A stretch of DNA of 64,000 nucleotides from Yponomeuta sedellus (Eukaryota > Arthropoda > Insecta > Lepidoptera > Yponomeutidae), in the NCBI GenBank assembly GCA_934045075.1, contig OW203738.1, positions 4,827,487 through 4,891,486 of the forward strand, read 5' to 3'. The notes beneath the pieces were generated by a model. The model had not been told where the DNA came from. It ran no database searches and saw only the letters and a program-made list of their open reading frames with translations. Positions 29,111-39,192 of this stretch are shown here, piece by piece. A program made the translations under genes and the position numbers. Numbering within the stretch: position 1 is the first letter of the stretch; each line of letters begins with the position of its first letter.

Positions 29111-29606
29111 GTATGTTTTACGATGAGTAAGACCTAAACCCGGCTTAGGCATGGTCTATCTATATTAAGACACTCGAAAACTGTTGTTTAGCAAATGAAG
29201 CTTAAAATATGCTTGTAAACATATTTTGAAACATTTACTCAACGCCTGTCTATTATTTTTTGTGGTACGACGGTTAGAACTTAAGATCTTGGCCGAGAAT
29301 CTCTTAAACTGTACTGTATACGTCGCATAAAACAAAAACCGTGCCGTTATGCTGTACCAAAACCGATGAACTTATTGTTGTTATTAGTTTCAGTTGCGAC
29401 AGATTAACATTCCCGTAAACGGGTCGTTGGGCAAATGAGTCGTGTAAATAACCAAGTGATATTGTAGAAGCGACTTTGAATGACATTGAGATCGAATGCG
29501 TAAGAAAACTTTCGGCCCAATGACAATTGGGTACTTAGGTGCAGCTGGTGTCTGCTACAAATCGCACCAATTTTCTTCAAGTTGCTTAATGGTTTGTTTT
29601 TTTGTG
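29111..29606. other. Unassigned sequence
   Basis: No coding or repeat landmarks; the catalytic half of the mariner is not here. Confidence 0.4.
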
Positions 29607-30036
29607 GCATATATACGTCCAGTACAGGGCACAGGCCTTCTCTCAGAAAGAGCGACTATGGGATTAACCTATAATTAAAAAAAAAATGCGAAGCACGGAA
29701 GCGCTCGGAAAAATGCCACTAGCGGTAGTAACGGGACGGTCACCCATCCCGCACCTGACCACGCCTGTTGTTGCTTAACTCGAGTGATTGATTACAATCA
29801 CTCAGTTCGACTAGGCTACGAGAGCGAGCCCATAACGGATTGGCAAATTCAATCGCTGAGGTTGAACACCGCAAATAATCAGGTGTCCTCACCACGTTTT
29901 CCTTCACCATAAGCGAGAGCAGTAGTAGCGGAGCGGTGCTTCGCATTCGAGAGGTCATGGGTTCAATATTCAATATGCTTTATATCAATAGTTCGAATCG
30001 CGGCATGTACCAATGACGTTGTTTACTAATGTTGTT
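29607..30036. mobile_element. SINE-B pieces in both orientations around a 5S-SINE
   Basis: Minus-strand SINE-B tail (29607-29665) and middle (about 29836-29925) flank the 5S-SINE head at 29682-29834. A plus-strand SINE-B head (29925-30036, with CGGAGCGGTGCTTCGCATTC and GTACCAATGACGTTG) follows. This is a nested and rearranged patch. Confidence 0.55.
29682..29834 (-). mobile_element. 5S-SINE head, 3' part missing
   Basis: Runs from GCGAAGCACGGAAGCGCTCGG to TCGACTAGGCTACGAG; contains GACGGTCACCCATCCCGC (C box) and GTTGTTGCTTAACTCGAGTG (A box) in complement. Confidence 0.8.
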
Positions 30037-30291
30037 ATATTCCATCAATTACTGATAAAATATTCTGAACCGGTATCTTTGATTACATTGTCTGCTTGTA
30101 GGGTCAATTGAACATCAATCCGATAAATACTCGTAAACTGATTTTGTGCACGCAGCTGGAAGGTCTATGAATGTTGATAATCAAATCAGCAATCAGAGAT
30201 CTAGTCAGTCTATGTACGTAAGCAATATTATTGTCCAGTCTGTCTTATTTTATCCACAAATACATGATATATAGGTATTTAATCAATCGTT

Positions 30292-30457
30292 GTGAACTGA
30301 AAGAGGATGTAGTGACAAGAATTGAGAAATGAATGTTGCCTTGGCTTGGACATTGGAGAGGATGAAGGAAGAAATATTGACGAAGGAAATCAAGATCGTG
30401 GCAAGTGGCAGTCCCTGCGTGGTCTCTGGCTACTCCTCTGGGATACAGGCGTGAGGT
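30292..30457 (+). mobile_element. RTE-type LINE 3' end with internal deletion
   Basis: Same family as 9596-9945: GAACTGAAAGAGGATGTAGTG, GGATGAAGGAAGAAATATTGAC, then a jump to GATCGTGGCAAGTGGCAGTC and GGGATACAGGCGTGAGG. The central 150 bases are missing. Its TATG tail is the left edge of the GTAT array. Confidence 0.8.
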
Positions 30458-30753
30458 TATGTATGTATGTATGTATGTATGTATGTATGTATGTATGTAT
30501 GTATGTATGTATGTATGTATGTATGTATGTATGTATGTATGTATGTATGTATGTATGTATGTATGTATGTATGTATGTATGTATGTATGTATGTATGTAT
30601 GTATGTATGTATGTATGTATGTATGTATGTATGTATGTATGTATGTATGTATGTATGTATGTATGTATGTATGTATGTATGTATGTATGTATGTATGTAT
30701 GTATGTATGTATGTATGTATGTATGTATGTATGTATGTATGTATGTATGTATG

Positions 30754-30784
<31 letters not shown>

Positions 30785-30825
30785 GTATGTATGTATGTAT
30801 GTATGTATGTATGTATGTATGTATG
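30458..30825 (+). repeat. GTAT tetranucleotide array, about 92 units
   Basis: Uninterrupted except for one A at 30784 (GTAAGTATG). Three plus-strand frames and the minus strand stay open only because the repeat lacks stop codons in those frames; the Met-Tyr-Val-Cys and His-Thr-Tyr-Ile polymers are not genes. Grew from the tail of the RTE LINE on its left. Confidence 0.95.
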
Positions 30826-30828
30826 AGA

Positions 30829-30945
30829 AATCAATCAGTACACGTTGGATACACGTCCATTGCTGGATTCAGGCGTCCCTCAACGCACGCCACTTCCTTC
30901 AGTCGTTGGCCATCCTCATCCACCCTCGGATCGTCGGACCATATA
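30829..30945 (-). mobile_element. RTE-type LINE, 3' terminal fragment facing the array
   Basis: Minus-strand coding remnants of the W-x-R-x-A-N-D-W-R-K-W-R type followed by QQW-like residues, in broken frames. Its 3' end also touches the GTAT array, so two LINE ends converge there. Confidence 0.55.
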
Positions 30946-31860
30946 GTTGCTGATGGTTTGTTTTTTTTTTTCCTAAGCTGCGTTTGCCAGTTCGTGATAT
31001 CCACTTGAGTGGAGACCACCTTTCCACGACGTCGAAAATAGGTTCTTCGGCTTAATCGGGCCATTGTGGATTAACTATTGGTTGTCATCAACCAAAGTGC
31101 ATCTTTGCTGTTTGATGTAGAAATCTTTTGGTTTATTGCTATTGTTTTACCTAAATGTTGTTCTACCCGCAATTTCAAACGATTTAAATAAAACTTGGAT
31201 AGTATCTGGGACCTAATTGCGTTCACCGGATCCTGTTAGAACCATGGTATTTGTGATAGCAATTTATATGGGATTTGACAAATACTCGACCGCTCAGCAT
31301 TTGATGCGCGTAATGTAGGAGCAGATTATTGTTAATGAAAAAAGGAAAGAAAGTGTAGTTTTATCTAAATTTGCTGAATTTACTCAAATTTAAATTTGAC
31401 TTAACGATAATCGAAGGGGGCGTTAGAAACCATAATACACGATCTACCTAGCTTGGTTTCTAATGTGATAGAAAATTACGTATACTTAATATTTAAGTGA
31501 AACTGTAAACTAGCATAATTTGACACGTATACCGATGTCTGTTGCTCAATAAATATCTTTATCTTTATAATGTGACCAGCCTACTGCCACTTCACCTTTT
31601 GCATGCTAATCTTATAGGGTGTCAGTTACCTTAGTTCTATCCTCCTAAGCCGTCGAGGTAACAGTTACTTCAAGACTTCTAAAACTACGTAGATTTTGAA
31701 GAACTTTTTCTTGTTATCCAAAAAATGATGAGGAAAATATTGGACCTGGAACAGTAAGTTTTCCGGACTTCCTACTAAATCATTGGGTGTAAATTAAGAA
31801 AGTTATTCGTGGTGTCCTATTTCTAGGACGCCAGGGCTTTGGAGGCTATGGCGGTTTGTC
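30946..31860. other. Unassigned sequence
   Basis: A T-run at 30959-30972 and AT-rich sequence; nothing coding. Confidence 0.4.
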
Positions 31861-31863
31861 TCA

Positions 31864-32012
31864 TATCTGATATTTTTTTTATATCATCATCAGTCATTTA
31901 TCGCCTACTGCAGGATATGGGCCTCCTTCGTTGTTTTTCAAGCTTCACAGTCTTGTGTCGTCAGCATCCCGCGACCCCCGCTACCGTAACCAGGCTTTCA
32001 GTCTCTAAAATG
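31864..32012 (-). mobile_element. RTE-type LINE, 3' terminal fragment
   Basis: Plus-strand ATCATCATCAGTCATTTATCG (tail plus end) and GTCAGCATCCCGCGACCCCCG, resembling the end of 19760-20066 in the same orientation. Coding potential on the minus strand is lost. Confidence 0.55.
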
Positions 32013-32017
32013 CATAT

Positions 32018-34817
32018 TCAATTCAATTCAATTCAATTTATTTCAACGTAAAGAATTTACATTCTGTTTGCTGAATGTCAAAGTACAATGTAACATGAAA
32101 GTGAAAGCCGCTGCCTTCGGGCCGTAATGTAGTGGAGAAAAAGGCAGCGGGAAAAAAAAACTCCACTCTGACCATCTTTTCTCAAGTCTTAAATCTAATA
32201 CATTAGATACCACCTATACGCATAAGATTCCATGATTGCCATTAATAACTTTAAATGTTAAGGCATTATTAAATAAATATACTTTTTTTACATAGGCCGT
32301 GAAAACATGACAAGTGCTGCAGCCAGACACACGAACAGCACTCGTTCACGAGCATAACGCAGAGGTCAGCCATCATCAGTCTCAACCATTTTGGAGGGAG
32401 ATAGATGACCCGGCCACCACGCCACCATTCGAATGACCTTTAGCAAACCTGCAGATTAAGTTTTTGTCAGTTATAGAATGTATGATATATTTACTAATAT
32501 GCAATCACGTCGTCTGTACAAACTTAAATTAAAATATGACATACATAACTAACACTGAGGATTGCAGTGATTCGGTTGCTACATATAAAATATTTATTTA
32601 ATAACTATGATTTACTCGTTGTGGAATTGGTCTACTGCCAAGGGCTTACATCATTTGTAAAGTCATCTATTCTATAATAGGCCTTTTTACACAGCGCCTT
32701 TTTAATGAAATTTTTAAATTTGCTGTCAGGCAGGGATAGAATATGTTCTGGAATTTTATTGTAAAAACGTACACTTAGTCCTACAAAAGATGCATTTACC
32801 TTGGCTAATCTGAATTTAGATAAAGCAACTTTGTTTCTGTTTCTAGTGTTTACGTTATGGATATCCCTGTTTAATTTAAATGTTGTTAAGTTTTTTCGTA
32901 CATACATTATGTTATCGAATATATATTGGCAAGCCATCGTTAGAATTCTGATTTCCTTGAAAATATCCCTTAGCGATTGCCTGGTAGGTAAATTGTAGAT
33001 AGCTCTAACAGCCCTTTTTTGTAGAATAAAAACTGTTTCTATATCTGCCGCACGCCCCCATAGTAACAAACCATATGACATAATACTGTGAAAATAACTG
33101 AAATATACAAGCCTCGCAGTTGACACATCTGTTAGTTGCCTAATTTTTCTAACTGCAAATGCGGCTGAACTTAACCTACCCGCTAGATTTTTTATGTGTG
33201 GACCCCATTGCAGTTTCGAGTCTATTGTAATACCTAAAAACACCGTGGACTCTACTAAGTCTAGTCTGTCACCAGCTATAATTAAACTTGTGTCCACTTT
33301 TTTTACATTGGGCAATGAAAACTTTATACATTTTGTCTTTTTCGCATTCAACATGAGATTGTTTACAGTAAACCAGTTTAACACTTTAGAAAGGGTGTTG
33401 TTTACATCGTCTAGATTAGATTGACCTCTCTTGATTTTAAAAATTAGAGAAGTATCGTCTGCAAACAATACTATTTGTGACAATTTCTCAACTAGGTAGG
33501 GCAGATCATTTACATATACTAAGAAGAGGAAAGGCCCCAAAATAGAACCCTGAGGAACTCCTATTTTAACATCAGATCCAGAAGACTTAACCCTATTTAT
33601 GTCAACTTTCTGAACTCTGTATGCTAAATATGATTGAAGAAGAGCTAGAGATCCATTACTGAGACCGTATCTATTCAATTTACAAAGGAGCGTTTTATGG
33701 TCTACACAATCAAAAGCTTTAGAAAGGTCACAGAAAACTCCAATAGCATCCTGCGCCTCCTCCCACGCGTCAAAGATGTGATTCATTAATGCCACTCCTG
33801 CGTCGGTCTTTGAACGACCCTTAGTGAAACCGAATTGTTTTTTATGAAAGAGTTTATTTAAACTAAAGTGTGTCAACAATTGGTGTAAAATTAGTTTCTC
33901 AAACACTTTACTTAATACCGGTAGTATTGCTATGGGCCTAAAATTGTTTGGATCCTCATTATCACCTGCCTTAAATAGAGGAACTATTTTACTAAATTTT
34001 AAGAGATCCGGGAAAGTCCCATGATCAACACATTTATTAAAAATTGTAGCAAGGTGTGGTGCAATAATATGAATTACCGTGGATATCAGTTTGACCGACA
34101 TACCCCACAAGTCTTCAGTTTTCTTTATATTTATTTGGTTAAATGTTTTAACAATAGTTTGGAAGCTAACGTGGGAAAATTGAAAGTCTGTTACGCATGG
34201 TTTTATATTTTCTAACATTAGTGATTCTGCTGACTGAGACGAAGAATTTAAGCCCGCCGTTATATTTAGTGGGATGTTTGTGAAGAAATTTTCGAATACT
34301 TTTGCGATTTCGTCACTTGAGTTGACTATTTTCCCACTTACCTTTAGCGCAAAACTTTGATCCCTCGGTTTTGTTTTGCCTGTCTCCTTGTTAATCACTT
34401 GCCAAGTAGTTTTTATTTTATTTGAAGACGCCTTTATCTTTTTGCTTATATTAAGGGATTTTGCCATAGAACAGGTTTTCCTAAAGGTTTTAGAGTAATT
34501 CTTAACAAATTCTCTAAAGCTTGGATCCGGATTGGATTGCTTTTCTTCATACAATTCATACAATCTTTTCCTACTTCTATGTATACCAGGAGTGGCCCAT
34601 TCTGAAAAACCATTATTACTGAGCTGAATTTTTTTAATTTTAAAAACCTGTTCAAATTCGTTTGATATCGTGGTAAACAATTCATTATATAAAGTGTTGG
34701 GATCATTGCTATCAAATTGCAGTAAACCTATTTTGGTACCTAATTTATTTTTGAATAATTCAATTTTTTTGTCTGTGAAGTTGTTCAATACAGGCATATT
34801 GCCTGTATTGAACAACT
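32018..34817 (-). mobile_element. LINE-A, 5'-truncated, pentanucleotide tail
   Basis: Contains the reverse transcriptase ORF (32632-34815) and a roughly 600-bp 3' UTR that ends in ATTGA-type repeats (seen as ATTCA repeats at 32018-32040). Endonuclease and ORF1 are missing. At the 5' end, 34779-34796 is repeated inverted at 34800-34817. A shared 3' UTR copy is at 25838. Confidence 0.8.
32632..34815 (-). CDS. LINE-A reverse transcriptase, N-terminally truncated
   Basis: An uninterrupted 727-codon frame, but its first codon is not an ATG and the endonuclease is absent, so it is a fragment of a longer ORF2. RT landmarks in order: an N-terminal linker (EWATPGIHRSRKRLYEL, residues 50-70), FRPIAILPVLSKVFEKLI, KKQFGFTKGRSKTDAGV, VFCDLSKAFDCVDH (catalytic Asp), GVPQGSILGPFLFLVYVND and the catalytic LFADDTSLIF at about 33456. 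The thumb and C-terminal region (VFLGITIDSKLQWGPHIK, RLVYFSYFHSIMSYGLLLWG, NVNTRNRNK) are complete. No RNase H. This fits the Jockey/CR1 group of LINEs; the clade is not certain. Closely related to LINE-B at 35848. The lack of stops suggests a fairly young insertion. Confidence 0.85.
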   Translation of the reverse strand: MFNTGNMPVLNNFTDKKIELFKNKLGTKIGLLQFDSNDPNTLYNELFTTISNEFEQVFKIKKIQLSNNGFSEWATPGIHRSRKRLYELYEEKQSNPDPSFREFVKNYSKTFRKTCSMAKSLNISKKIKASSNKIKTTWQVINKETGKTKPRDQSFALKVSGKIVNSSDEIAKVFENFFTNIPLNITAGLNSSSQSAESLMLENIKPCVTDFQFSHVSFQTIVKTFNQINIKKTEDLWGMSVKLISTVIHIIAPHLATIFNKCVDHGTFPDLLKFSKIVPLFKAGDNEDPNNFRPIAILPVLSKVFEKLILHQLLTHFSLNKLFHKKQFGFTKGRSKTDAGVALMNHIFDAWEEAQDAIGVFCDLSKAFDCVDHKTLLCKLNRYGLSNGSLALLQSYLAYRVQKVDINRVKSSGSDVKIGVPQGSILGPFLFLVYVNDLPYLVEKLSQIVLFADDTSLIFKIKRGQSNLDDVNNTLSKVLNWFTVNNLMLNAKKTKCIKFSLPNVKKVDTSLIIAGDRLDLVESTVFLGITIDSKLQWGPHIKNLAGRLSSAAFAVRKIRQLTDVSTARLVYFSYFHSIMSYGLLLWGRAADIETVFILQKRAVRAIYNLPTRQSLRDIFKEIRILTMACQYIFDNIMYVRKNLTTFKLNRDIHNVNTRNRNKVALSKFRLAKVNASFVGLSVRFYNKIPEHILSLPDSKFKNFIKKALCKKAYYRIDDFTNDVSPWQ

Positions 34818-34828
34818 ATGCAGAAGCA

Positions 34829-35215
34829 GAAGCGCTCGTGGCCTAGTGAAGCGCTCGTGGCCTAGTCGAACCGAGTGATTGGAATCAATCACTTGAGTTA
34901 AGCAACAACAGGCGCGGTAAGGTGCAGGATGGGTGACCGTCCTGTGACTACCGCTAGTTTGATTTTTCCGAGCGCTTCCGTGCTTCGCAAGGCACGTCAA
35001 GCCGTTGGTGCCGGCTGTCATGTAATGGCAGTCGTTAAGCCATGTCAGAGGCCTCATGGGCGGCTTAATAACTTCTGACAGTAAGACCCGCCACTGTCTT
35101 ACAACCCTCCACCAACCCGGACTTGGCCCCAGTAGCGGAGTATGGCCTATACCTTCCTCAGGGAAGAGACCCGTGCCCCTCGTTGGGGACATATTGGGTT
35201 GATGATGACAGGCAT
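34829..35215 (+). mobile_element. 5S-SINE, full length, best copy
   Basis: Defines the family. The head AGCGCTCGTGGCCTAGTCG is followed by a 5S-rRNA-like segment: GAGTTAAGCAACAACAGGCG and GGATGGGTGACCGTCC correspond to the 5S positions of the A box and C box, with similar spacing. The rest is a roughly 280-bp body (TTCCGTGCTTCGCAAGGC, GCCGTTGGTGCCGGCTGTC, TTCTGACAGTAAGACCCGCC) and a 3' end GGGGACATATTGGGTTGATG with TGA-type tail, similar to RTE LINE tails. The first 19 bases (GAAGCGCTCGTGGCCTAGT) are tandemly doubled at 34829-34866. About 17 full or partial copies occur in the window. Confidence 0.85.
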
Positions 35216-35482
35216 ATTGCTGTGTGGTGTCGGCCTAGAGAATAGCACCAACCCAAATTCTTCCCGCGGGTGTCGTAAAAGGCGACTAAGGGTCATAAAC
35301 CGAGGGGTGGGCAGCAGCACCCCCTGCAGTACAATTCCACCGAACTGCGATCCCCAACCCGCATGCCCAGCCTGGGGATTATGGGCATTACCCCCCAATG
35401 ATGCCACAACCTTGCACTATGGCGCTCATTAAGGGAGGGTTATGTCCAGCAGTGGACTAATATAGCCTGAAGAAGAAGAAGC
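35216..35482 (+). mobile_element. LINE deletion derivative: 5' segment fused to RTE 3' end
   Basis: AATTCTTCCCGCGGGTGTCG, TAAAAGGCGACTAAGGGTC and CAGCCTGGGGATTATGGGC are known to me from the 5' part of lepidopteran RTE-like LINEs. At about 35406 this is joined to the RTE 3' end (GCGCTCATTAAGGGAGGG, CCAGCAGTGGACTAATATAG, AAG tail). The entire ORF is deleted. Confidence 0.6.
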
Positions 35483-35636
35483 CCGGTAATGGTCGTTTCA
35501 TTTACACTATCTGTAATCTGGTAACCAATAGCTTTGCAATGGTATAACCCGTGCTACTTAACTCGGCGCATTGCGCGATTCGATCTTCTTCGCGTGATAT
35601 GCCTATTCAATTTGCTCGGGTTATACCCCTGGAATG

Positions 35637-36757
35637 ACATTGTAGTAATGAAATGAAATGAATGAAATGAAAAGGTTTTATTCAAAGTAGCGCAGAAGCT
35701 GCGTCTTAATGAACGTTACAATTCAAACTAGGTGTCCATTTCAAAATCTAGATCATTTTGGAGAAAAAATGGACAAAAAAACTCCAAACTTAGTCTTTTC
35801 AAAGTCCTTAATTAACATAGTTTACATAATTATTATAAACATAGAACTCATACATTGTACTGGCTATAATTCCAGACCTCATTGTCATCGAGATAATCCT
35901 TTACGTTATAGTAGCCCTTTTGGCACAAAGTGTGCTTAACATATTTTTTGAACCGCGATTCAGGCAAGCTTAATATATCTTCAGGGATTTTATTATAGAA
36001 GCGTATACAATGCCCCATGAAGGATGTATTAACCTTTGCCAGCCTAAATAGTGGGAACAAAAGTTTATGTTTATTTCTAGTATTCACATTGTGTTGGCTA
36101 CCTAAAGTTTTAAAGTTACTGATATTTTTCCTGACGTACATAATGTTTTCATAGATATACTGACTGGCAACTGTCAGGATGTTAGTTTCTTTAAAGAAAT
36201 CTCTTAACGAATCTCTACTGCCTAGCTTATAAATGAATCTGATCGCTCTCTTCTGCAAGACAAAGATGGTCTCAATATCTGCAGCCCGTCCCCACAGTAG
36301 TATGCCATAGGACATAACACTATGGAAGTAACTAAAATAAACAAGCCTAGCAGTTGCGACGTCAGTTAGTTCCCTAATTCTTTTAACTGCATATGCTGCT
36401 GAACTAAGCCTATTGGCTAATTTTTTTATATGAGGACCCCATTGAAGCTTTGCATCAATTGTGATACCTAGAAATACAGTTTCATTTACAAGGTCTAATT
36501 TGTCATTCCCCAACATAACATTGCTGTCAACCGCTTTGACATTTGGTAGAGTGAACTTTATACATTTTGTCTTCTTTGAATTTAACAATAAGTTATTGGT
36601 AGTAAACCAATTATGTACCCGAGAGAGAGCATTATTTGTACTGTCAAGGTCATTCTCTTGTCTCTTAATTTTAAAAATAAGTGACGTGTCATCTGCGAAT
36701 AATACTATCTCTGACATATTTTGAACCATGAACGGCAAATCATTTACTATTGCTTTG
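35637..36757 (-). mobile_element. LINE-B, 5'-truncated
   Basis: Minus-strand element with the C-terminal half of RT and a short 3' UTR ending in an ATTTC-type tail (plus-strand GAAAT repeats at 35647-35672). The truncation falls at VNDLPFMV, just before the catalytic FADD. Confidence 0.85.
35848..36757 (-). CDS. LINE-B reverse transcriptase, C-terminal fragment
   Basis: About 300 codons. It starts within RT at VNDLPFMVQNMSEIV, includes the catalytic LFADDTSLIF, and the complete C-terminal region: VHNWFTTNNLLLNSKKTKC, VFLGITIDAKLQWGPHIKKL, RLVYFSYFHSVMSYGILLWG, NVNTRNKHK and LCQKGYYNVKDYLDDNE. It aligns residue by residue with LINE-A at roughly 60 percent identity by eye, so the two are separate families of one clade. 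The fingers and palm upstream are missing, so it cannot be active. Its 3' UTR also occurs alone at 18932. Confidence 0.85.
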
Positions 36758-37120
36758 TCCTAGTAGACTACCAAATTTAGGCTAATAACAACCATTGTCG
36801 GGCTTATATGATTCTATTGACAAACCATGTAAGTATTAGTATCTAGGGCTAGGTCGTCAGATTATCTGGTGTAGGGCCTGCTGACGCTACATATTTTTGT
36901 ATCGCAGTTACCTTATTTGGATATTACACCAACGATAACAACTCACAGTCCTTTTTGTTTGTTTGCACTTAAGCTAATTAGTGGGGTATGGGAGGATAAT
37001 GGCGGTGTAGAAATACAAAAAATATGTATACTTGTATATTATTAATTTATTATGCTTCAAACTCTCAAACCACAATAAGCAAAAGATTATTAATTTTTAA
37101 ACATAGAATATTTTTTTTAT
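36758..37120. other. Unassigned sequence
   Basis: AT-rich, no coding or repeat landmark. Confidence 0.4.
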
Positions 37121-37440
37121 GAATGAATGAATGAATGATTTATTTTGTCACAAACAAATATGCTTACATAACAATAATTATAGATAGATAGCTAGATAAA
37201 ACATTTATTTAACGGCACAATACTTTAAAACATAACATTGGCATACATCAAATATAACATAAAGGAAAAAATATTACATGCATACAAGAAAAGAGAAAAA
37301 GGATAAACAGAACACGTTTCAAACATTGATTACATTTACATACGCTTAACAATAAATAAAAAACAATAAATAAATAAATAACAATAAAACAGAACATTAC
37401 AAACGTATACAAACATTTAAATATTGTCATGCTCAGGTTT
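37121..37440 (-). mobile_element. Possible LINE 3' UTR with GAAT tail
   Basis: GAATGAATGAATGAATG followed by ATTTATTTTGTCACAAAC has the look of a minus-strand LINE 3' end, and A-rich runs continue to 37440. No coding part is attached and no second copy is present to confirm it. Confidence 0.35.
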
Positions 37441-37654
37441 AAAGTATTGAGCTACTAAAATGGTCGCAACACAGCATCTGTCGTAGGAGCACCGAGGTGC
37501 TCCAAAACGCTGATATTCTGTCGCGGCCATACTGCGGTTAGTCGTGTTTGTTGAAAAAAAGAAGTAAAGAATTTTTATTTATAAAATAGAGTATCTGTGT
37601 GACAATGATACTATTTCAGCGTTTGATGTTGCTGTAGTTTAGGTAGCCTCTAAT

Positions 37655-37702
37655 CGTCATACTGCAGGGAACAGGCCCTCTCTCTCTAAGGGAACGTCTT
37701 TT
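37655..37702 (-). mobile_element. SINE-B 3' fragment
   Basis: CTGCAGGGAACAGGCCCTC and CTCTCTAAGGGAACG correspond to the family tail in complement. Confidence 0.45.
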
Positions 37703-37707
37703 CATTT

Positions 37708-37872
37708 CTTCTTCTTCTTCAGGCTATATAATGTAGTCCACTGCTGGACATAGCCCTCCCCTAATGAGCGCCATAGCGCCCTGTCTTCAGCTTGCCGCAT
37801 CCAGCATCTGTCGGCAGTTTTTCGCAGATCGTCATCCTACCTGGTTGGAGGGCGTCCTACACTACGTTTGCC
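37708..37872 (-). mobile_element. RTE-type LINE, 3' terminal fragment
   Basis: Begins with the TTCTTCTTC tail, then TAGTCCACTGCTGGACATAG, GCGCCATAGCGCCCTGTC and CTGGTTGGAGGGCGTCC. Minus-strand counterpart of 41793. Confidence 0.85.
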
Positions 37873-38700
37873 TTTTCATTTATAAATTTTATAATCTTTA
37901 AAAATGTAAAATTATGCGAGCGAAGCAGCATGTTCCACGTAGCCTTAAACTGAAGTTTTCAAACTTGAATGTATTGTTTGTGTGGGTAGCTATATTGCGC
38001 GTTAGTGTTCCATATTGTTAATCTGTGGGTTTATCGGCTTTGCAATGTACATCACACAAGCATAATAAACTACGATTTATAGTTTTTCGAAACACGTCCC
38101 CAGGCATTGCGACGCACAGTTTGGGAAGCCCCGCTCTAGACGATTAGGTAAAGTCGACTCTGTTCCAGTGCTTGGCTGAAAGCATATTGTGCCTTTACAA
38201 AGTCTTTTTGTAGTCGTTATAGTGCCACCCGGCGTCAGCGTTGCAGTTTTAAAATAGCATCATTGCATATTCAAGTGTTGGCGGAGTGCTTTATTTAGTA
38301 CCTGCTTCCGCCACCATTGGTATAAGTAGAATATTTACGTCTGCACGGAGTTTACCGTGGCGGTTTTAGGGTTCTCTCCCCGAAGGGTTCCAAGGGTGAC
38401 CTCATTGCCTACGACTTCTGTCTGTCTGTCCGTCTGACTTATAAAGGTCGAGGTAGGGGCATAGTTGAAATTTCCACATAACAAGTCGTCGGTGATCAAA
38501 CGAAAGTCGGTGGTTTTCGATTCCTTATCAAATTGTATGAAAAATTCAAAATAAGAAAGTTAGCAAGATATCATGATCCTTACCCGATTAGGCTAAAGTT
38601 TAGAATGTCTCTCACTTGCATTAAGAATCACGTTTTTCTGCAATTTAGATGAAAAAAAGAAACTCATAATATTTTGAGGTATGACATTTTTATATTCTTT
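37873..38700. other. Unassigned sequence with a CTGTCTGTC patch
   Basis: CTGTCTGTCTGTCCGTCTG at about 38421-38440, followed by AAGGTCGAGGTAGGGG, looks repeat-derived, but I cannot name the family. No ORF. Confidence 0.4.
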
Positions 38701-38704
38701 TTGT

Positions 38705-38820
38705 TGCACTAACTCGCGCTGAGCACAAATTGAAAAACTTATTTAGAGGCTAAAACTTCCGACCATGCCGGGACTCGAACCAGCGACCTCTGGTTGGTCT
38801 GGTCGCTAACCGTACCGTAT
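38705..38820 (-). mobile_element. Old, diverged TL308 fragment
   Basis: GCACTAACTCGCGCTGAGC, AACTTATTTAGAGGCTAAAA and GCCGGGACTCGAACCAGCGAC match the TL308 unit end, the next unit's start and the T-arm, across the junction, with many substitutions. Shows that junction-spanning copies are not only recent. Confidence 0.65.
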
Positions 38821-38879
38821 GTCATTTTACAATATCAACAGCGATGTGTTATTGGACGGTCTTTAGTCATCTAATCCAA

Positions 38880-38954
38880 TCCGAATCCGAAGATCGGACT
38901 CAGTGTCGTGTCTTGGGAGAGACCTATGGCCAGCAGTGGACTGACACGGGCTGA
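38880..38954 (+). mobile_element. RTE-type LINE 3' end
   Basis: TTGGGAGAGACCTATGGCC, AGCAGTGGACTGACACGGGC and TGATT form the end of another RTE subfamily, read WERPMASSGLTRAD. It leads directly into the second GTAT array. Confidence 0.75.
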
Positions 38955-39147
38955 TTATGTGTGTATGTATGTATGTATGTATGTATGTATGTATGTATGT
39001 ATGTATGTATGTATGTATGTATGTATGTATGTATGTATGTATGTATGTATGTATGTATGTATGTATGTATGTATGTATGTATGTATGTATGTATGTATGT
39101 ATGTATGTATGTATGTATGTATGTATGTATGTGTATGTATGTATGGA
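38955..39147 (+). repeat. GTAT tetranucleotide array, about 47 units
   Basis: Starts right after the LINE 3' end; ends GTGTATGTATGTATGGATGG. Open frames on both strands are products of the repeat. Confidence 0.95.
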
Positions 39148-39192
39148 TGGTTTTGCTCTGGGCGTTTTTCCATTGTGATGTCCTTGTGTGTG

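Noticed and set aside
30322..31008. Long plus- and minus-strand frames of Met-Tyr-Val-Cys or His-Thr-Tyr-Ile polymers
   Set aside because: Pure translation of the GTAT array; several frames are open at once and no conserved domain adjoins. The same applies to 38863-39260.
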